Assembly: GCF_001905905.1 (NCBI RefSeq)
Contig: NZ_LIVT01000003.1
Location: 434,001 to 498,000, forward strand
Length of the DNA: 64,000 nt
Origin: Streptomyces sp. CB02366
Lineage (GTDB): Bacteria; Actinomycetota; Actinomycetes; Streptomycetales; Streptomycetaceae
Reading direction: 5' to 3'
Shown here: positions 32,339-40,146 of the stretch, piece after piece
Position numbering within the stretch: the stretch's first letter is position 1
How the letters are laid out: the number at the start of each line of letters is the position of its first letter
Translations under genes and position numbers: made by a program
Notes under the pieces: model-generated
The model's input: only the letters and a program-made list of their open reading frames with translations
What the model was told of the DNA's origin: nothing
Database searches by the model: none

Positions 32339-33526
32339 TCAGGAGCGTACTTCGAGGAGGGGGACGAGCTGTTCCACGGGGGTCAGGGAGCCGTGCACAC
32401 CGGCCATCGCGGACTCGTGGGGTTCGTTGACGGAAGCCGTGATGATCACGTCGTCGTGGGCGGCGGCGACCACGTCGCCGATCCGGCCGTGGACCCGTTC
32501 GTCGATCACCGGCCCGAACCAGCCCGCGGCGACCGCCTCGTCCCGGCTCGCCACCCAGAACTGCTCGCCGAGCACCTCGCGCCAGACGGCCAGCACGTCG
32601 TCCTGCGCGCCCGGCACCGCGTAGACGTGGCGGGCACGGCCCTCGCCGCCGAGCAGGGCGACGCCCGCGCTCAGCTCCCAGTCCTCGTCGAAGTCGATCC
32701 GGGACCGCTCGTCGAACGGGATGTCGATCATGCCGTGGTCGGCGGTGATGTAGAGCGCCGAGCGCGGTGGGAGCTGCTCCGCGAGGCGTCGGGCGAGTCC
32801 GTCGACGTACATCAGCTGGCCGCGCCAGGCGTCGGAGTCGGTGCCGAAGCGGTGGCCCTTGCCGTCGACCTCGCTGTAGTACGTGTAGACGAGTGAGCGG
32901 TCCCCGGCGGCCAGCCGCTGGGCGGCGACGTCCATGCGCTCCTCGCCGGAGAGCCGGCCGAGGAAGGAGCCGCCGCTGAGCGCGACCTTGGTCAGCGGGG
33001 TCTGCTCGAACATCGGCGCGGAGACCTGCGCGGTGCGCACCCCGGCGGCGTCCGCGAGCTGGAAGACCGTGGGGTGGGGCTGCCAGACCTTCGGCTCGGT
33101 CCACGGCTTCCACCGGAGCTGGTTCATCAGCGCGCCGGTCCCCGGGTCGCGCACGGTGTAGCCGGGCAGCCCGTGCTCGCCGGGGGGCAGTCCCGTGCCC
33201 ACCGAGGCGAGCGAGGTCGCGGTAGTGGAGGGGAAGCCCGCGGTGAGCGGACGGCCGGTGCCGCCGCGCGAGGTGGGGAGCAGGGAGTGCAGGAAGGGCG
33301 CCTCGTCCGGGTGGGCCTTGATCTGCTCCCAGCCGAGGCCGTCGATCAGGAAGACGCAGTTCCGGTCGGCCGGGGTCAGCTCGGGGATCGCGGCGGTGAA
33401 GCCCGGCACCTCCTGCCCGGCGGCGAGCGTGGGCAGCAGGTCCGCGAGCGAGCCGCTGCCGTACTCGGGCACGGGCGCGGTGTCGAGGGCCAGCGGAACG
33501 GGGTCCTGCCAGGCGGGCTGCGCCAT
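32339..33526 (-). CDS. Type I phosphodiesterase / nucleotide pyrophosphatase family protein
   Basis: This is a 395-residue alkaline-phosphatase-superfamily enzyme without a signal peptide. It has the first metal-site aspartate in FLIDGLGWEQ, the nucleophile region GFPSTTATSLASVGTG (Thr/Ser), and DGKGHRFG and TADHGMIDI with metal-binding Asp and His. The substrate is unknown; nucleotide or sugar-nucleotide pyrophosphates are typical. Start ATG overlaps the DUF5998 stop by one base (TGATG), so translation is coupled. Confidence 0.88.
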   Translation of the reverse strand: MAQPAWQDPVPLALDTAPVPEYGSGSLADLLPTLAAGQEVPGFTAAIPELTPADRNCVFLIDGLGWEQIKAHPDEAPFLHSLLPTSRGGTGRPLTAGFPSTTATSLASVGTGLPPGEHGLPGYTVRDPGTGALMNQLRWKPWTEPKVWQPHPTVFQLADAAGVRTAQVSAPMFEQTPLTKVALSGGSFLGRLSGEERMDVAAQRLAAGDRSLVYTYYSEVDGKGHRFGTDSDAWRGQLMYVDGLARRLAEQLPPRSALYITADHGMIDIPFDERSRIDFDEDWELSAGVALLGGEGRARHVYAVPGAQDDVLAVWREVLGEQFWVASRDEAVAAGWFGPVIDERVHGRIGDVVAAAHDDVIITASVNEPHESAMAGVHGSLTPVEQLVPLLEVRS

Positions 33527-34122
33527 CAGCGGCCGGCCGCCGCGATGGCGGCCGTGGCCTCGGAGAGCGACTGGGCGAAGGCGAGGGTCTGGCGCACGGT
33601 GTCGGGGCCGTCGCCGGCCTCGCTGACCCGCAGGCTCAGGTCGTCGGCGGTGGAGCTGCCGGTGTAGCCGTGGTCGGCGTCGCAGTTGGAGTCGCCGCAG
33701 GCGGCGGGCTCCAGGTCGATGCGGGAGACCGCGCCCCAGCCGATGGTGAGCACGACCTCGCGGGGCAGGGTGCCCGGGACGTACTTCTCCGGGTCGGCGA
33801 CCACGCGGCTGACCACGACGGAGGAGATCCGCTCCAGCTTGACCGATTCGGTGGAGGTGGTGGCGTACGGCGTCGGGGAGCTGGTGTCGGCGGCCTGCTC
33901 GTCGGTGTGGCTGACGATGAACCGGTGCTCGGTCAGGACGAGGACCGTGACGTGGCGGCGGACCTCGTTGGAGTCGAACGTGGTCTCCTGGTGCACCAGG
34001 TACGAGGCGACCGGCTCCCCGCCGACGGCGGCCTCCACCGCCTCGGCCACGAGGGCCGGGTAGTAGCCGCTGCGCTCGATCGCCGCGCGCAGCCCCTGGG
34101 TCGTCGTACCGGTCTTCGCCAT
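33526..34122 (-). CDS. DUF5998 conserved actinobacterial protein
   Basis: This is a 198-residue soluble protein. It begins MAKTGTTTQGLRAAIERSGYYP and contains VASYLVHQETTFD, VTVLVLTEHRFIVSHTDE and CGDSNCDADHGYTG, a likely metal-binding or disulfide loop. It is known only as DUF5998. ATG 34122 is preferred over ATG 34131 because the TAGG ribosome-binding site abuts the latter and is 9 nt from the former. It is the first gene of a unit with the phosphodiesterase and tdk. Its fixed association with them suggests a common pathway but no role is known. Confidence 0.85.
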   Translation of the reverse strand: MAKTGTTTQGLRAAIERSGYYPALVAEAVEAAVGGEPVASYLVHQETTFDSNEVRRHVTVLVLTEHRFIVSHTDEQAADTSSPTPYATTSTESVKLERISSVVVSRVVADPEKYVPGTLPREVVLTIGWGAVSRIDLEPAACGDSNCDADHGYTGSSTADDLSLRVSEAGDGPDTVRQTLAFAQSLSEATAAIAAAGR

Positions 34123-34345
34123 GTGCACCATCCTACGGCGGGCCGGTGGCTGCCGGGGACGCCCCGGCGGCCACCGGCGGTCAGCCCGCCGGCGGCGGGG
34201 GCTGGAGGAGGGGCGGGGCGGGGCGCCTGCGGCTACGGGGCGGAGGACCGAGGCGGGGCGGAGCGGGGCGGGCCATGGTGATGGACGGCAACGCCGCAGG
34301 TGCGCGTGGCCGGCCCCTCGGCCCCGCCCCCGATCGCGGGCGGGC

Positions 34346-37300
34346 TCAGTAGTTCGGGAGGCGCCGGGGGCCCAGGTCGCCGCGGGCGGGGGGCGGGGCG
34401 AGCCGGACGGACGCGCCGAGCACGGTCAGCCCGTGCGGGGCGACGACGACCGGTTCGAGAGCGACGGAGACCACTTCCGGATGGTCGTCGACCAGCCGGG
34501 AGAGCCGCAGCAGCAGCTCTTCCAGCGCGGCCGTGTCGACCGGGGCCGCACCGCGCCAGCCGAACAGCACCGGGGCCGCCCTGATGGACCGGATCAGCTC
34601 GGCGGCGTCGCGGTCGGTGACGGGTACCAGCCGGTGCGCGGTGTCGCCGAGCAGTTCGGAGGGGGCGCCCGCGAGGCCGAAGGAGAGGACGGCCCCGGCG
34701 GCCGCGTCGATGGAGGCGCGGACCACGGTGTCCACGCCGCGCGGGGCCATCGCCTGGACGACGGGGAGCAGTTCGGCGGGCTTGCCGAGGAGGTCGGTGA
34801 GGTCTCCGTACGCCCGGCGCAGCGCGTCCTCGTCCGCGACGTCGAGGCGGACCCCGCCGAGGTCGGCGCGGTGGCGCAGGTGGGGCGCGGTGGTCTTGAG
34901 GGCGACGGGGTAGCCGAGCCGGGCGGCGGCGGCGACGGCCGCGTCGGGGTCGGGGGCGGGCAGCGTGGGGCGTACGCCGATGCCGTAGCGGCCGAGGAGT
35001 TCGCGGGCCTCGTCAGGGCCGAGCCGGTGGCCCCGCGGGTCGGGGGCGGCGGCCAAGTGGGCCTCGATCAGGGCTGCGGCCCCCGCCTCGTCGATGGTGT
35101 CGTCGAGGAGTTCGGGGACCTTGCCGGGCACGGCCGCCTGCCGTCGCCACTGGGCGTACTTCACGGCCTCCGCCAGGGCCCGTACGGCGCGTTCGGCGGC
35201 GGGGTAGGCGGGGATGCGGCCGGGGCGGGGCAGGGGGTCGGGGGCCGCTGCTCCCGGGGCGGCGGAGGACGCCGGGGCCGGCGGCGTGGCCGGGGCGCCC
35301 GTCGCCGTGCGGTCCGCGGTCGCCGTGCGGTCGGCGGTCGCCGTGCGGTCGGCGGCCGCCGTGCGGTCGGCGGTCGCCGTGCGGTCGGCGGCCGCCGCGT
35401 GGGGGCCGCCCGTCGCCGGGGGTGCGTGGGCCCCCGCCCGGTCGGCGGCCTCTTCCGGGGACGCGGTCCGGGGCGCGGCGGCGGTCCGGGGGTGCGGGGC
35501 GGCCGTGCTGCTGGCGGCGGCCAGCGCCTCGGCGAGACCGCCCAGCTCGACGTGGACGACGGCCACCGGCTTGGCCGAGCCCCCGGCCGCGGCCGTGTGC
35601 AGGGCGGCGGCCAGCACCTGCCCGTCGCCGGTCTCCGCCTCCCCGTCCTCCCCCACCCGCGGAATGGCGGTGACGATCACGGCGTCGCAGGTGGCGTCCG
35701 CGAGCGCCTCGGCCAGCGCGTCCCGGAAGTCCTGCGGGGAGGCGGCGGTGGTGAGGTCGATCGGCGGGCGCGGACGCAGCCCCTCGGCCAGGCAGGCGTC
35801 GTACGTCAGGAGGCCGAGGGACTCGGAGTTGCCGAGGATGGCGACCCGGGGGCCGGACGGGAGGGGCTGTCCGGCCAGCAGGATCCCGGCGTCGACCATC
35901 TCCGTCACGGTGTCGACCCGGATGACGCCGGCCTGGCGCATCAGCGCGGAGACCGTCGCGTCGGGGATGCGGCTGACCGGGACGGCGTGGCCGGGCGGGT
36001 TGGTGCCGCTGTGCCGGGCGCCCTTCACCACGACGACGGGCTTCACGGCGGCGGTCCGGCGGGCGAGACGGGTGAACTTGCGGGGGTTGCCGAGGGATTC
36101 GAGGTAGAGCAGGGCGACGTCGGTGTCCGGGTCCTCGAAGGAGTACTGGAGGAAGTCGTTGCCGGAGACGTCGGCCCGGTTGCCCGCCGAGATGAACGAG
36201 GACAGACCCGCGCCACGCCGGTGCAGGCCGGAGAGCAGGGCGATGCCGATCGCGCCGGACTGGGTGAAGAGGCCGATCCGGCCGGGGGCGGGCGACTCGG
36301 GGGCGAGCGAGGCGTTCAGCCGGACGGCCTCGGCGGTATTGATGATGCCGAACGCGTTGGGGCCGATGATCCGCATGCCGTACGAGCGTGCCTGGCGGAC
36401 CAGTTCCCGCTGGAGCTCGCGGCCCTCGGCGCCCCGCTCGGCGTATCCGGCGGAGACGACGACCAGCCCCTGGACGCCGTGCTCACCGCAGTCGGCGACG
36501 GCCTCGGGAACCCGGTGGGCGGGGACGGCGATGACCGCGAGGTCGACCTGCTCCCCGATCTCGCCGAGCGAGCGGTGGGCGGGGACGCCGTCGAGCGTGG
36601 CCGGGCCCTCGTCGAAGGCGTGGTTCACCGCGTAGGCGCGGCCGGTGTACCCGGCGGCGAGGAGGTTGCGCAGGATCGTGCGCCCCACCCCGCCGGGGGC
36701 GCGGCCGGCGCCGATGACGGCGACGGAGCCGGGGGCGAGGAGGCGCTGCACCGATCGGGCCTCGGCGCGCTGTTCACGGCCGCGCTGGACGGCGAGGGAC
36801 TTCTCGGTGGGTTCGAGGTCGAGGGTGAGGTGGACGGAGCCGTCCTCGAAACTGCGGCGCTGGGTGTAGCCGGCGTCCCGGAACACCTTGATCATTTTGT
36901 TGTTGGCGGGGAGCACCTCGGCGGCGAACCGCCGGATGCCGCGCTCACGGGCGACCGCGGCGATGTGTTCGAGCAACGCCGAGGCGACCCCCCGGCCCTG
37001 ATGGGCGTCCTGGACGAGGAAGGCGACCTCGGCCTCGTCGGCGGGGGCGGAGGCGGGGCGGCCCCGGTCGTCGATGCGGTCGTAGCGGACCGTTCCGATG
37101 AACTCGCCGCCGATCGTGACCGCCAGTCCCACCCGGTCGACGTAGTCGTGATGGGTGAAGCGGTGCACGTCCCGGTCGGATAGCCGGGGGTACGGGGCGA
37201 AGAAGCGGTAGTACTTCGACTCGTCGGACACCTGCTCGTAGAAGCTGACCAGTCTCTCGGCGTCGTCCGTGGTGATCGGCCTGATGCGGGCGGTGCCGCC

Positions 37301-37375
37301 GTCGCGGAGCACCACGTCCGCTTCCCAGTGGTCGGGGTACGCGTGAGGCGGACTCTGCTCCGGCATGGGCTCCAT
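34346..37375 (-). CDS. GNAT acetyltransferase fused to NDP-forming acyl-CoA synthetase-like domains (Pat-type)
   Basis: This is a 1009-residue protein. The N-terminal GNAT domain (about 15-190) has the acetyl-CoA loop VQDAHQGRGVASALLEH. A CoA-binding domain follows from about 215 (SVAVIGAGRAPGGVGRTILRN), then succinyl-CoA-ligase-like domains (FTQSGAIGIALLSGL; VAILGNSESLGLLTYDACL). After an Ala/Pro linker with repeated ADRTAT units, an ATP-grasp domain (about 770-1000) closes the protein. The layout matches Pat/PatZ lysine acetyltransferases that switch off acetyl-CoA synthetase (family knowledge); in most of these the ligase part is non-catalytic. ATG 37375 is chosen over TTG 37381. The linker is coded by an 18-bp minisatellite. 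Confidence 0.9.
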   Translation of the reverse strand: MEPMPEQSPPHAYPDHWEADVVLRDGGTARIRPITTDDAERLVSFYEQVSDESKYYRFFAPYPRLSDRDVHRFTHHDYVDRVGLAVTIGGEFIGTVRYDRIDDRGRPASAPADEAEVAFLVQDAHQGRGVASALLEHIAAVARERGIRRFAAEVLPANNKMIKVFRDAGYTQRRSFEDGSVHLTLDLEPTEKSLAVQRGREQRAEARSVQRLLAPGSVAVIGAGRAPGGVGRTILRNLLAAGYTGRAYAVNHAFDEGPATLDGVPAHRSLGEIGEQVDLAVIAVPAHRVPEAVADCGEHGVQGLVVVSAGYAERGAEGRELQRELVRQARSYGMRIIGPNAFGIINTAEAVRLNASLAPESPAPGRIGLFTQSGAIGIALLSGLHRRGAGLSSFISAGNRADVSGNDFLQYSFEDPDTDVALLYLESLGNPRKFTRLARRTAAVKPVVVVKGARHSGTNPPGHAVPVSRIPDATVSALMRQAGVIRVDTVTEMVDAGILLAGQPLPSGPRVAILGNSESLGLLTYDACLAEGLRPRPPIDLTTAASPQDFRDALAEALADATCDAVIVTAIPRVGEDGEAETGDGQVLAAALHTAAAGGSAKPVAVVHVELGGLAEALAAASSTAAPHPRTAAAPRTASPEEAADRAGAHAPPATGGPHAAAADRTATADRTAAADRTATADRTATADRTATGAPATPPAPASSAAPGAAAPDPLPRPGRIPAYPAAERAVRALAEAVKYAQWRRQAAVPGKVPELLDDTIDEAGAAALIEAHLAAAPDPRGHRLGPDEARELLGRYGIGVRPTLPAPDPDAAVAAAARLGYPVALKTTAPHLRHRADLGGVRLDVADEDALRRAYGDLTDLLGKPAELLPVVQAMAPRGVDTVVRASIDAAAGAVLSFGLAGAPSELLGDTAHRLVPVTDRDAAELIRSIRAAPVLFGWRGAAPVDTAALEELLLRLSRLVDDHPEVVSVALEPVVVAPHGLTVLGASVRLAPPPARGDLGPRRLPNY
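35301..35390. repeat. 18-bp minisatellite inside the acetyltransferase gene
   Basis: Five consecutive 18-bp units of the form GTCGCCGTGCGGTCGGCG (with C/G and T/C variants) encode ADRTAT/ADRTAA hexapeptides in the interdomain linker. Because the period is a multiple of three, copy-number change keeps the frame. Confidence 0.92.
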
Positions 37376-37510
37376 GCGCAAAGCCTACGGCGGGGGCCCC
37401 GGTCGCGGAGGGCCCGGCGCCGGGGCAGTCTGAGGAGCCCCCGACCGGGGCGTCCGGAGCCCCGGCCGGACAGGAGGCGGCCGGGCACAGCACCACGCAC
37501 TGCATGAGAG

Positions 37511-37526
37511 ACTGGTCTAGACAACC
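37511..37526. promoter_or_regulatory. DasR-type operator (dre) upstream of ptsH
   Basis: ACTGGTCTAGACAACC matches the dre consensus ACTGGTCTAGACCACT at 14 of 16 positions, including the complete TGGTCTAGAC core. It ends 23 bp before the ptsH start, overlapping the expected promoter. DasR, the GntR-type GlcNAc regulator of Streptomyces, is known to control PTS genes through such sites. Repression of ptsH with release by glucosamine-6-phosphate is inferred. Confidence 0.85.
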
Positions 37527-37549
37527 GTTGATATGTGAAGGGCAGAACC

Positions 37550-37831
37550 ATGGCTGAGCGCCGCGTAAACGTCGGTTGGGCCGAGGGCCTGCACGCCCGC
37601 CCCGCTTCCATCTTCGTCCGGGCCGCCACGGCCTCCGGCGTCCCCGTGACGATCGCCAAGGCCGACGGCGACCCGGTGAACGCCGCCTCCATGCTCGCCG
37701 TGCTCGGCCTGGGCGCGCAGGGCGGCGAGGAGATCGTGCTCGCGTCCGACGCGGACGGCTCCGAGGCCGCGCTGGACCGGCTGGCGAAGCTGGTCGCCGA
37801 GGGCCTGGAAGAGCTTCCCGAGACCGTCTGA
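37550..37831 (+). CDS. ptsH: Phosphocarrier protein HPr
   Basis: This is a 93-residue HPr. The phosphorylation site His15 lies in AEGLHARPAS. Ser47 in NAASMLAVLGLG corresponds to the regulatory serine of Gram-positive HPr. HPr receives phosphate from enzyme I and passes it to EIIA proteins of the phosphotransferase system. ATG 37550 has AAGGG 8 nt upstream. It is a single-gene transcript with a dre operator in front and a T-tailed terminator behind; ptsI is not in the window. Confidence 0.97.
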   Translation: MAERRVNVGWAEGLHARPASIFVRAATASGVPVTIAKADGDPVNAASMLAVLGLGAQGGEEIVLASDADGSEAALDRLAKLVAEGLEELPETV

Positions 37832-37899
37832 ACCTTTTCCCGGCCGCACTTTTCGGTCGGCTTTCCCGGCCGCGCCTTTCGGGCGGACGCGGATGCGCG

Positions 37900-37933
37900 A
37901 GAGCCGTGACCCTCCGGGGGTCACGGCTCTTTC
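37900..37933 (+). terminator. Intrinsic terminator after ptsH
   Basis: AGAGCCGTGACCC and GGGTCACGGCTCT form a perfect 13-bp stem with loop TCCGG, followed by TTTCG. It lies 68 nt after the ptsH stop. Confidence 0.85.
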
Positions 37934-38063
37934 GTATGCCGGGGAAAAGGCAGCGAGCCGAAAAATCCGGAAGGGCGGGCAGCGCGGAGCCCGTCCCCCC
38001 TTTCTCTTCTTCCTTTGTACGCATTCTCTGTCAACGGCGGCTTTCCACGATGTTCTCGCCGTG

Positions 38064-38738
38064 TTACGGAGCGCTCACGCGGGCGGCGGGCGGAGTGCGG
38101 CGTCCCGGGAGGACCGGGCGGCGCAGTCGGTGGGCCCCGGCGACGCGTTCGGCGTGCCGGGCGCCGAGGGCCCTCGCCCGCTCCGCGTCGCCCCGCGCCA
38201 CGGCGTCCACGATCGCCCCGTGTTCGGCCCAGGAATCGACCGGTCGGTCCGGCCGGTCGACCGTGTACATCCAGGCGATCTTGTAGCGGAGCTGGGTGAG
38301 CAGGGCGATGAGGCCGGGGCTGCCGGACGCCTGGGCGAGGGTCTCGTGGAACCAGCCGCCCAGGGCGCGCAGGTCCTCGCCCTCGCCGCGGCGGGCCCGC
38401 TCCTGACCCAGTCGCACCAGACCCCGCAACACCTTGAGGTGGGCCTCCGTACGGCGCCGGGCGGCGCGTGCCGCGCTCAGCGGCTCCAGGAGCGTCCGCA
38501 TCTCCAGGAGATCGGCCGCCTCCTGCACGCCGAGCTCGGCGACCCAGGCGCCGGCATGCCGGCGGATGACCACGAAGCCCTCGGACTCCAGCGTGCGCAG
38601 GGCCTCGCGGACCGGGACGCGGGAGACGCCGTAGCGGCGGGCCAGCAGTTCCTCGGTGAGGCGGCTGCCGGGCGGGTGCACACCGGAGACGATGTCGTCA
38701 CGCAGGGCCGTGCCCACCGAACGCGCGGGAACGCGCAT
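38064..38738 (-). CDS. GntR-family regulator, FadR/FCD subfamily
   Basis: This is a 224-residue regulator. The N-terminal winged helix (about 8-75) has LRDDIVSGVHPPGSRLTEELLARRYGVSRVPVREALRTLESEG in family order. The C-terminal FCD ligand domain (about 78-205) has metal-ligand-type residues in HETLAQASG and HGAIVDAVARGD. ATG 38738 has GGAGG 7 nt upstream. The ligand is unknown; FCD regulators usually sense organic acids. No target gene is obvious next to it, since ptsH is convergent and the M23 gene is co-directional upstream with its own terminator. Confidence 0.88.
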   Translation of the reverse strand: MRVPARSVGTALRDDIVSGVHPPGSRLTEELLARRYGVSRVPVREALRTLESEGFVVIRRHAGAWVAELGVQEAADLLEMRTLLEPLSAARAARRRTEAHLKVLRGLVRLGQERARRGEGEDLRALGGWFHETLAQASGSPGLIALLTQLRYKIAWMYTVDRPDRPVDSWAEHGAIVDAVARGDAERARALGARHAERVAGAHRLRRPVLPGRRTPPAARVSAP

Positions 38739-38872
38739 ACCCGAACCTCCGTCCCGATCCCCACCGAACGCGGCCGTCCGACGTCTGTTCCGCGACTCTA
38801 GGGCAATCCACCGGAATTTCCGATGGCGATCCGGAACACAGAGATTTCTTTGAGGAATTCGGAGCGGAACGA

Positions 38873-38904
38873 CCGAAGGCCCCGGCGGGCGCCGGGGCCT
38901 TCGG
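38873..38904 (-). terminator. Terminator of the M23 peptidase gene
   Basis: CCGAAGGCCCCGGC and GCCGGGGCCTTCGG form a perfect 14-bp stem with loop GGGC. It lies 21 nt after the M23 stop codon on the minus strand. Confidence 0.85.
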
Positions 38905-38925
38905 AAGGGATCGCACGGAAAGGCG

Positions 38926-39741
38926 TCAGACGTTCAGACCGTGGGAACGCAGGTAGCCGACGGGGTCCATGTCGGAGCCGTAGTCGGGGGTGGTGCGGGC
39001 CTCGAAGTGCAGGTGCGGGCCGGTGGAGTTGCCGGTGGAGCCGGAGAGGCCGATCTGCTGGCCGGAGGAGACGCTCTGGCCGACGGAGACGCCGATCGAG
39101 GAGAGGTGGCCGTACTGGGTGTACGTGCCGTCCGCCATCCGGAGCACGATGTTGTTGCCGTACGCCCCGCCCCAGCCGGCCTCGACGACCGTACCGGCGC
39201 CGACCGCGACGACCGAGCTGCCGGAGGCGGCCATGAAGTCCACGCCGGAGTGGCTGCCGGACGACCAGAGCGAACCGCCGCTCCGGTAACCGGTGGTGAC
39301 GTGGGAGCCGGCGACGGGGAGGTGGAAGGCGTTGAGGCGAGCGCGCTCGGCGGCACGGGCGGCCCTGGCCTTCTCCTCGCGGACCTCCTCGGCGCGGGCC
39401 TCGGCCTTGCGCTCGGCCTCCGCCTTCGCCTTGGCCTTGGCCGCCTTGGCGCGGGCCTCGGCGGCGGCCCGGGCCTTCGCCCGGGCGATCTCGTCGGCCT
39501 GCCTCTTCTGGGCGTCCGCCTGGGCGTCGATCCGGTCGGCGAGCGTGGCGTTGAGCTCGATGGCCTGGGAGAGGCGGGTCTCGGTGACCTTGGCGGCCTC
39601 GGTGTCCGCGGCGAGCGCCGGGGTGGACAGCGAGCCGATGACTCCGGTGGTGGCCAGGGTCGCGATGCCGGCGGCCCGGACGCTCCGGCGCGTGAGACGG
39701 CTCGGGGCACGGTGCTTCCCGGTGGCACGGGTGAACGCCAT
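38926..39741 (-). CDS. Secreted M23-family (LytM-like) peptidoglycan hydrolase under riboswitch control
   Basis: This is a 271-residue exported protein. The N terminus has twin-Arg/Lys-type positive charge (RLTRRSVRAAG), a hydrophobic core and cleavage near PALA-AD (about residue 45). A long Ala/Lys/Glu/Arg coiled coil follows (about 50-140), then the M23 domain (about 150-271) with metal ligands in HSGVDF and HLHFEA and the catalytic GHLSSIGV segment. It cleaves peptide cross-links in the wall. The leader carries a ydaO-type riboswitch, as for other Streptomyces cell-wall hydrolases (rpfA, swl genes); this is probably the SwlB counterpart by recollection. Confidence 0.93.
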   Translation of the reverse strand: MAFTRATGKHRAPSRLTRRSVRAAGIATLATTGVIGSLSTPALAADTEAAKVTETRLSQAIELNATLADRIDAQADAQKRQADEIARAKARAAAEARAKAAKAKAKAEAERKAEARAEEVREEKARAARAAERARLNAFHLPVAGSHVTTGYRSGGSLWSSGSHSGVDFMAASGSSVVAVGAGTVVEAGWGGAYGNNIVLRMADGTYTQYGHLSSIGVSVGQSVSSGQQIGLSGSTGNSTGPHLHFEARTTPDYGSDMDPVGYLRSHGLNV

Positions 39742-39768
39742 GGAGGGGCTGTTCCTTTCCTTCCTTCT

Positions 39769-39925
39769 CGCCTACCGGGTTAGCTGACGGGTTCGGAGCA
39801 GGAAGGTCTCCTACGGATCCCCGCGCCGGTTCACGGCTCGGGCCTCCGATTCACCCCAGGGACTGCGATGGGTCCCCGGCTCCCCAGGCTCGCGCCTGAC
39901 GGGGACTCGGCGATGGCTGCCCGGC
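39769..39925 (-). ncRNA. ydaO/yuaA-type c-di-AMP riboswitch in the leader of the M23 gene
   Basis: On the minus strand the leader reads, in order, CGCCGAGTCCCCGTC, GGGGAGCCGGGGACCCA, GGGGTGAATCGG, GAGCCGTGAACCGG, GGATCCGTAGG, TTCCTGCTCCGAACCC, GTCAGCTAACCCGGTAGGCG. The GGGGTGAATC and GAACCC-GTCAGCTAACC blocks are the conserved core of RF00379. It ends 27 nt before the start codon. In this class c-di-AMP binding lowers expression of wall hydrolases and ion transporters. Confidence 0.92.
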
Positions 39926-40086
39926 GCCACGGACGCGGCACAAGGGTGACGGACAGCCGAGCCGACGCTAGGCGGGCAGGCTTCCCCTCGCCAAACGGAG
40001 CAGCGGATGTGTCACGCATCCCACAGGACAAACATCCACCTACCACCCCGAAAGGGTATGAAGATAAACAAAGGGACAAAAAGCCT

Positions 40087-40118
40087 GGACCCCGACGAAA
40101 CCGCTTCCGTCGGGGTCC
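40087..40118 (-). terminator. Intrinsic terminator of the M16 peptidase operon
   Basis: GGACCCCGACG and CGTCGGGGTCC form an 11-bp perfect stem with a 10-base loop. Reading on the minus strand it is followed by AGGCTTTTTGTCCCTTTG, a T-rich tail. It is 29 nt after the M16 stop codon. The T-rich tail overlaps the presumed promoter of the riboswitch-M23 transcript. Confidence 0.88.
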
Positions 40119-40146
40119 CGTTCACGGCGGTGCGCCGCAGGAGGCG

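Noticed and set aside
35301..35390. Tandem repeat considered as a CRISPR array
   Set aside because: Units are adjacent without spacers, in frame inside a gene, and only 18 bp.
34121..37183. 1020-codon plus-strand frame opposite the acetyltransferase gene
   Set aside because: It encodes only low-complexity Gly/Arg/Val-rich sequence. The opposite strand has a full GNAT and acyl-CoA-ligase protein.
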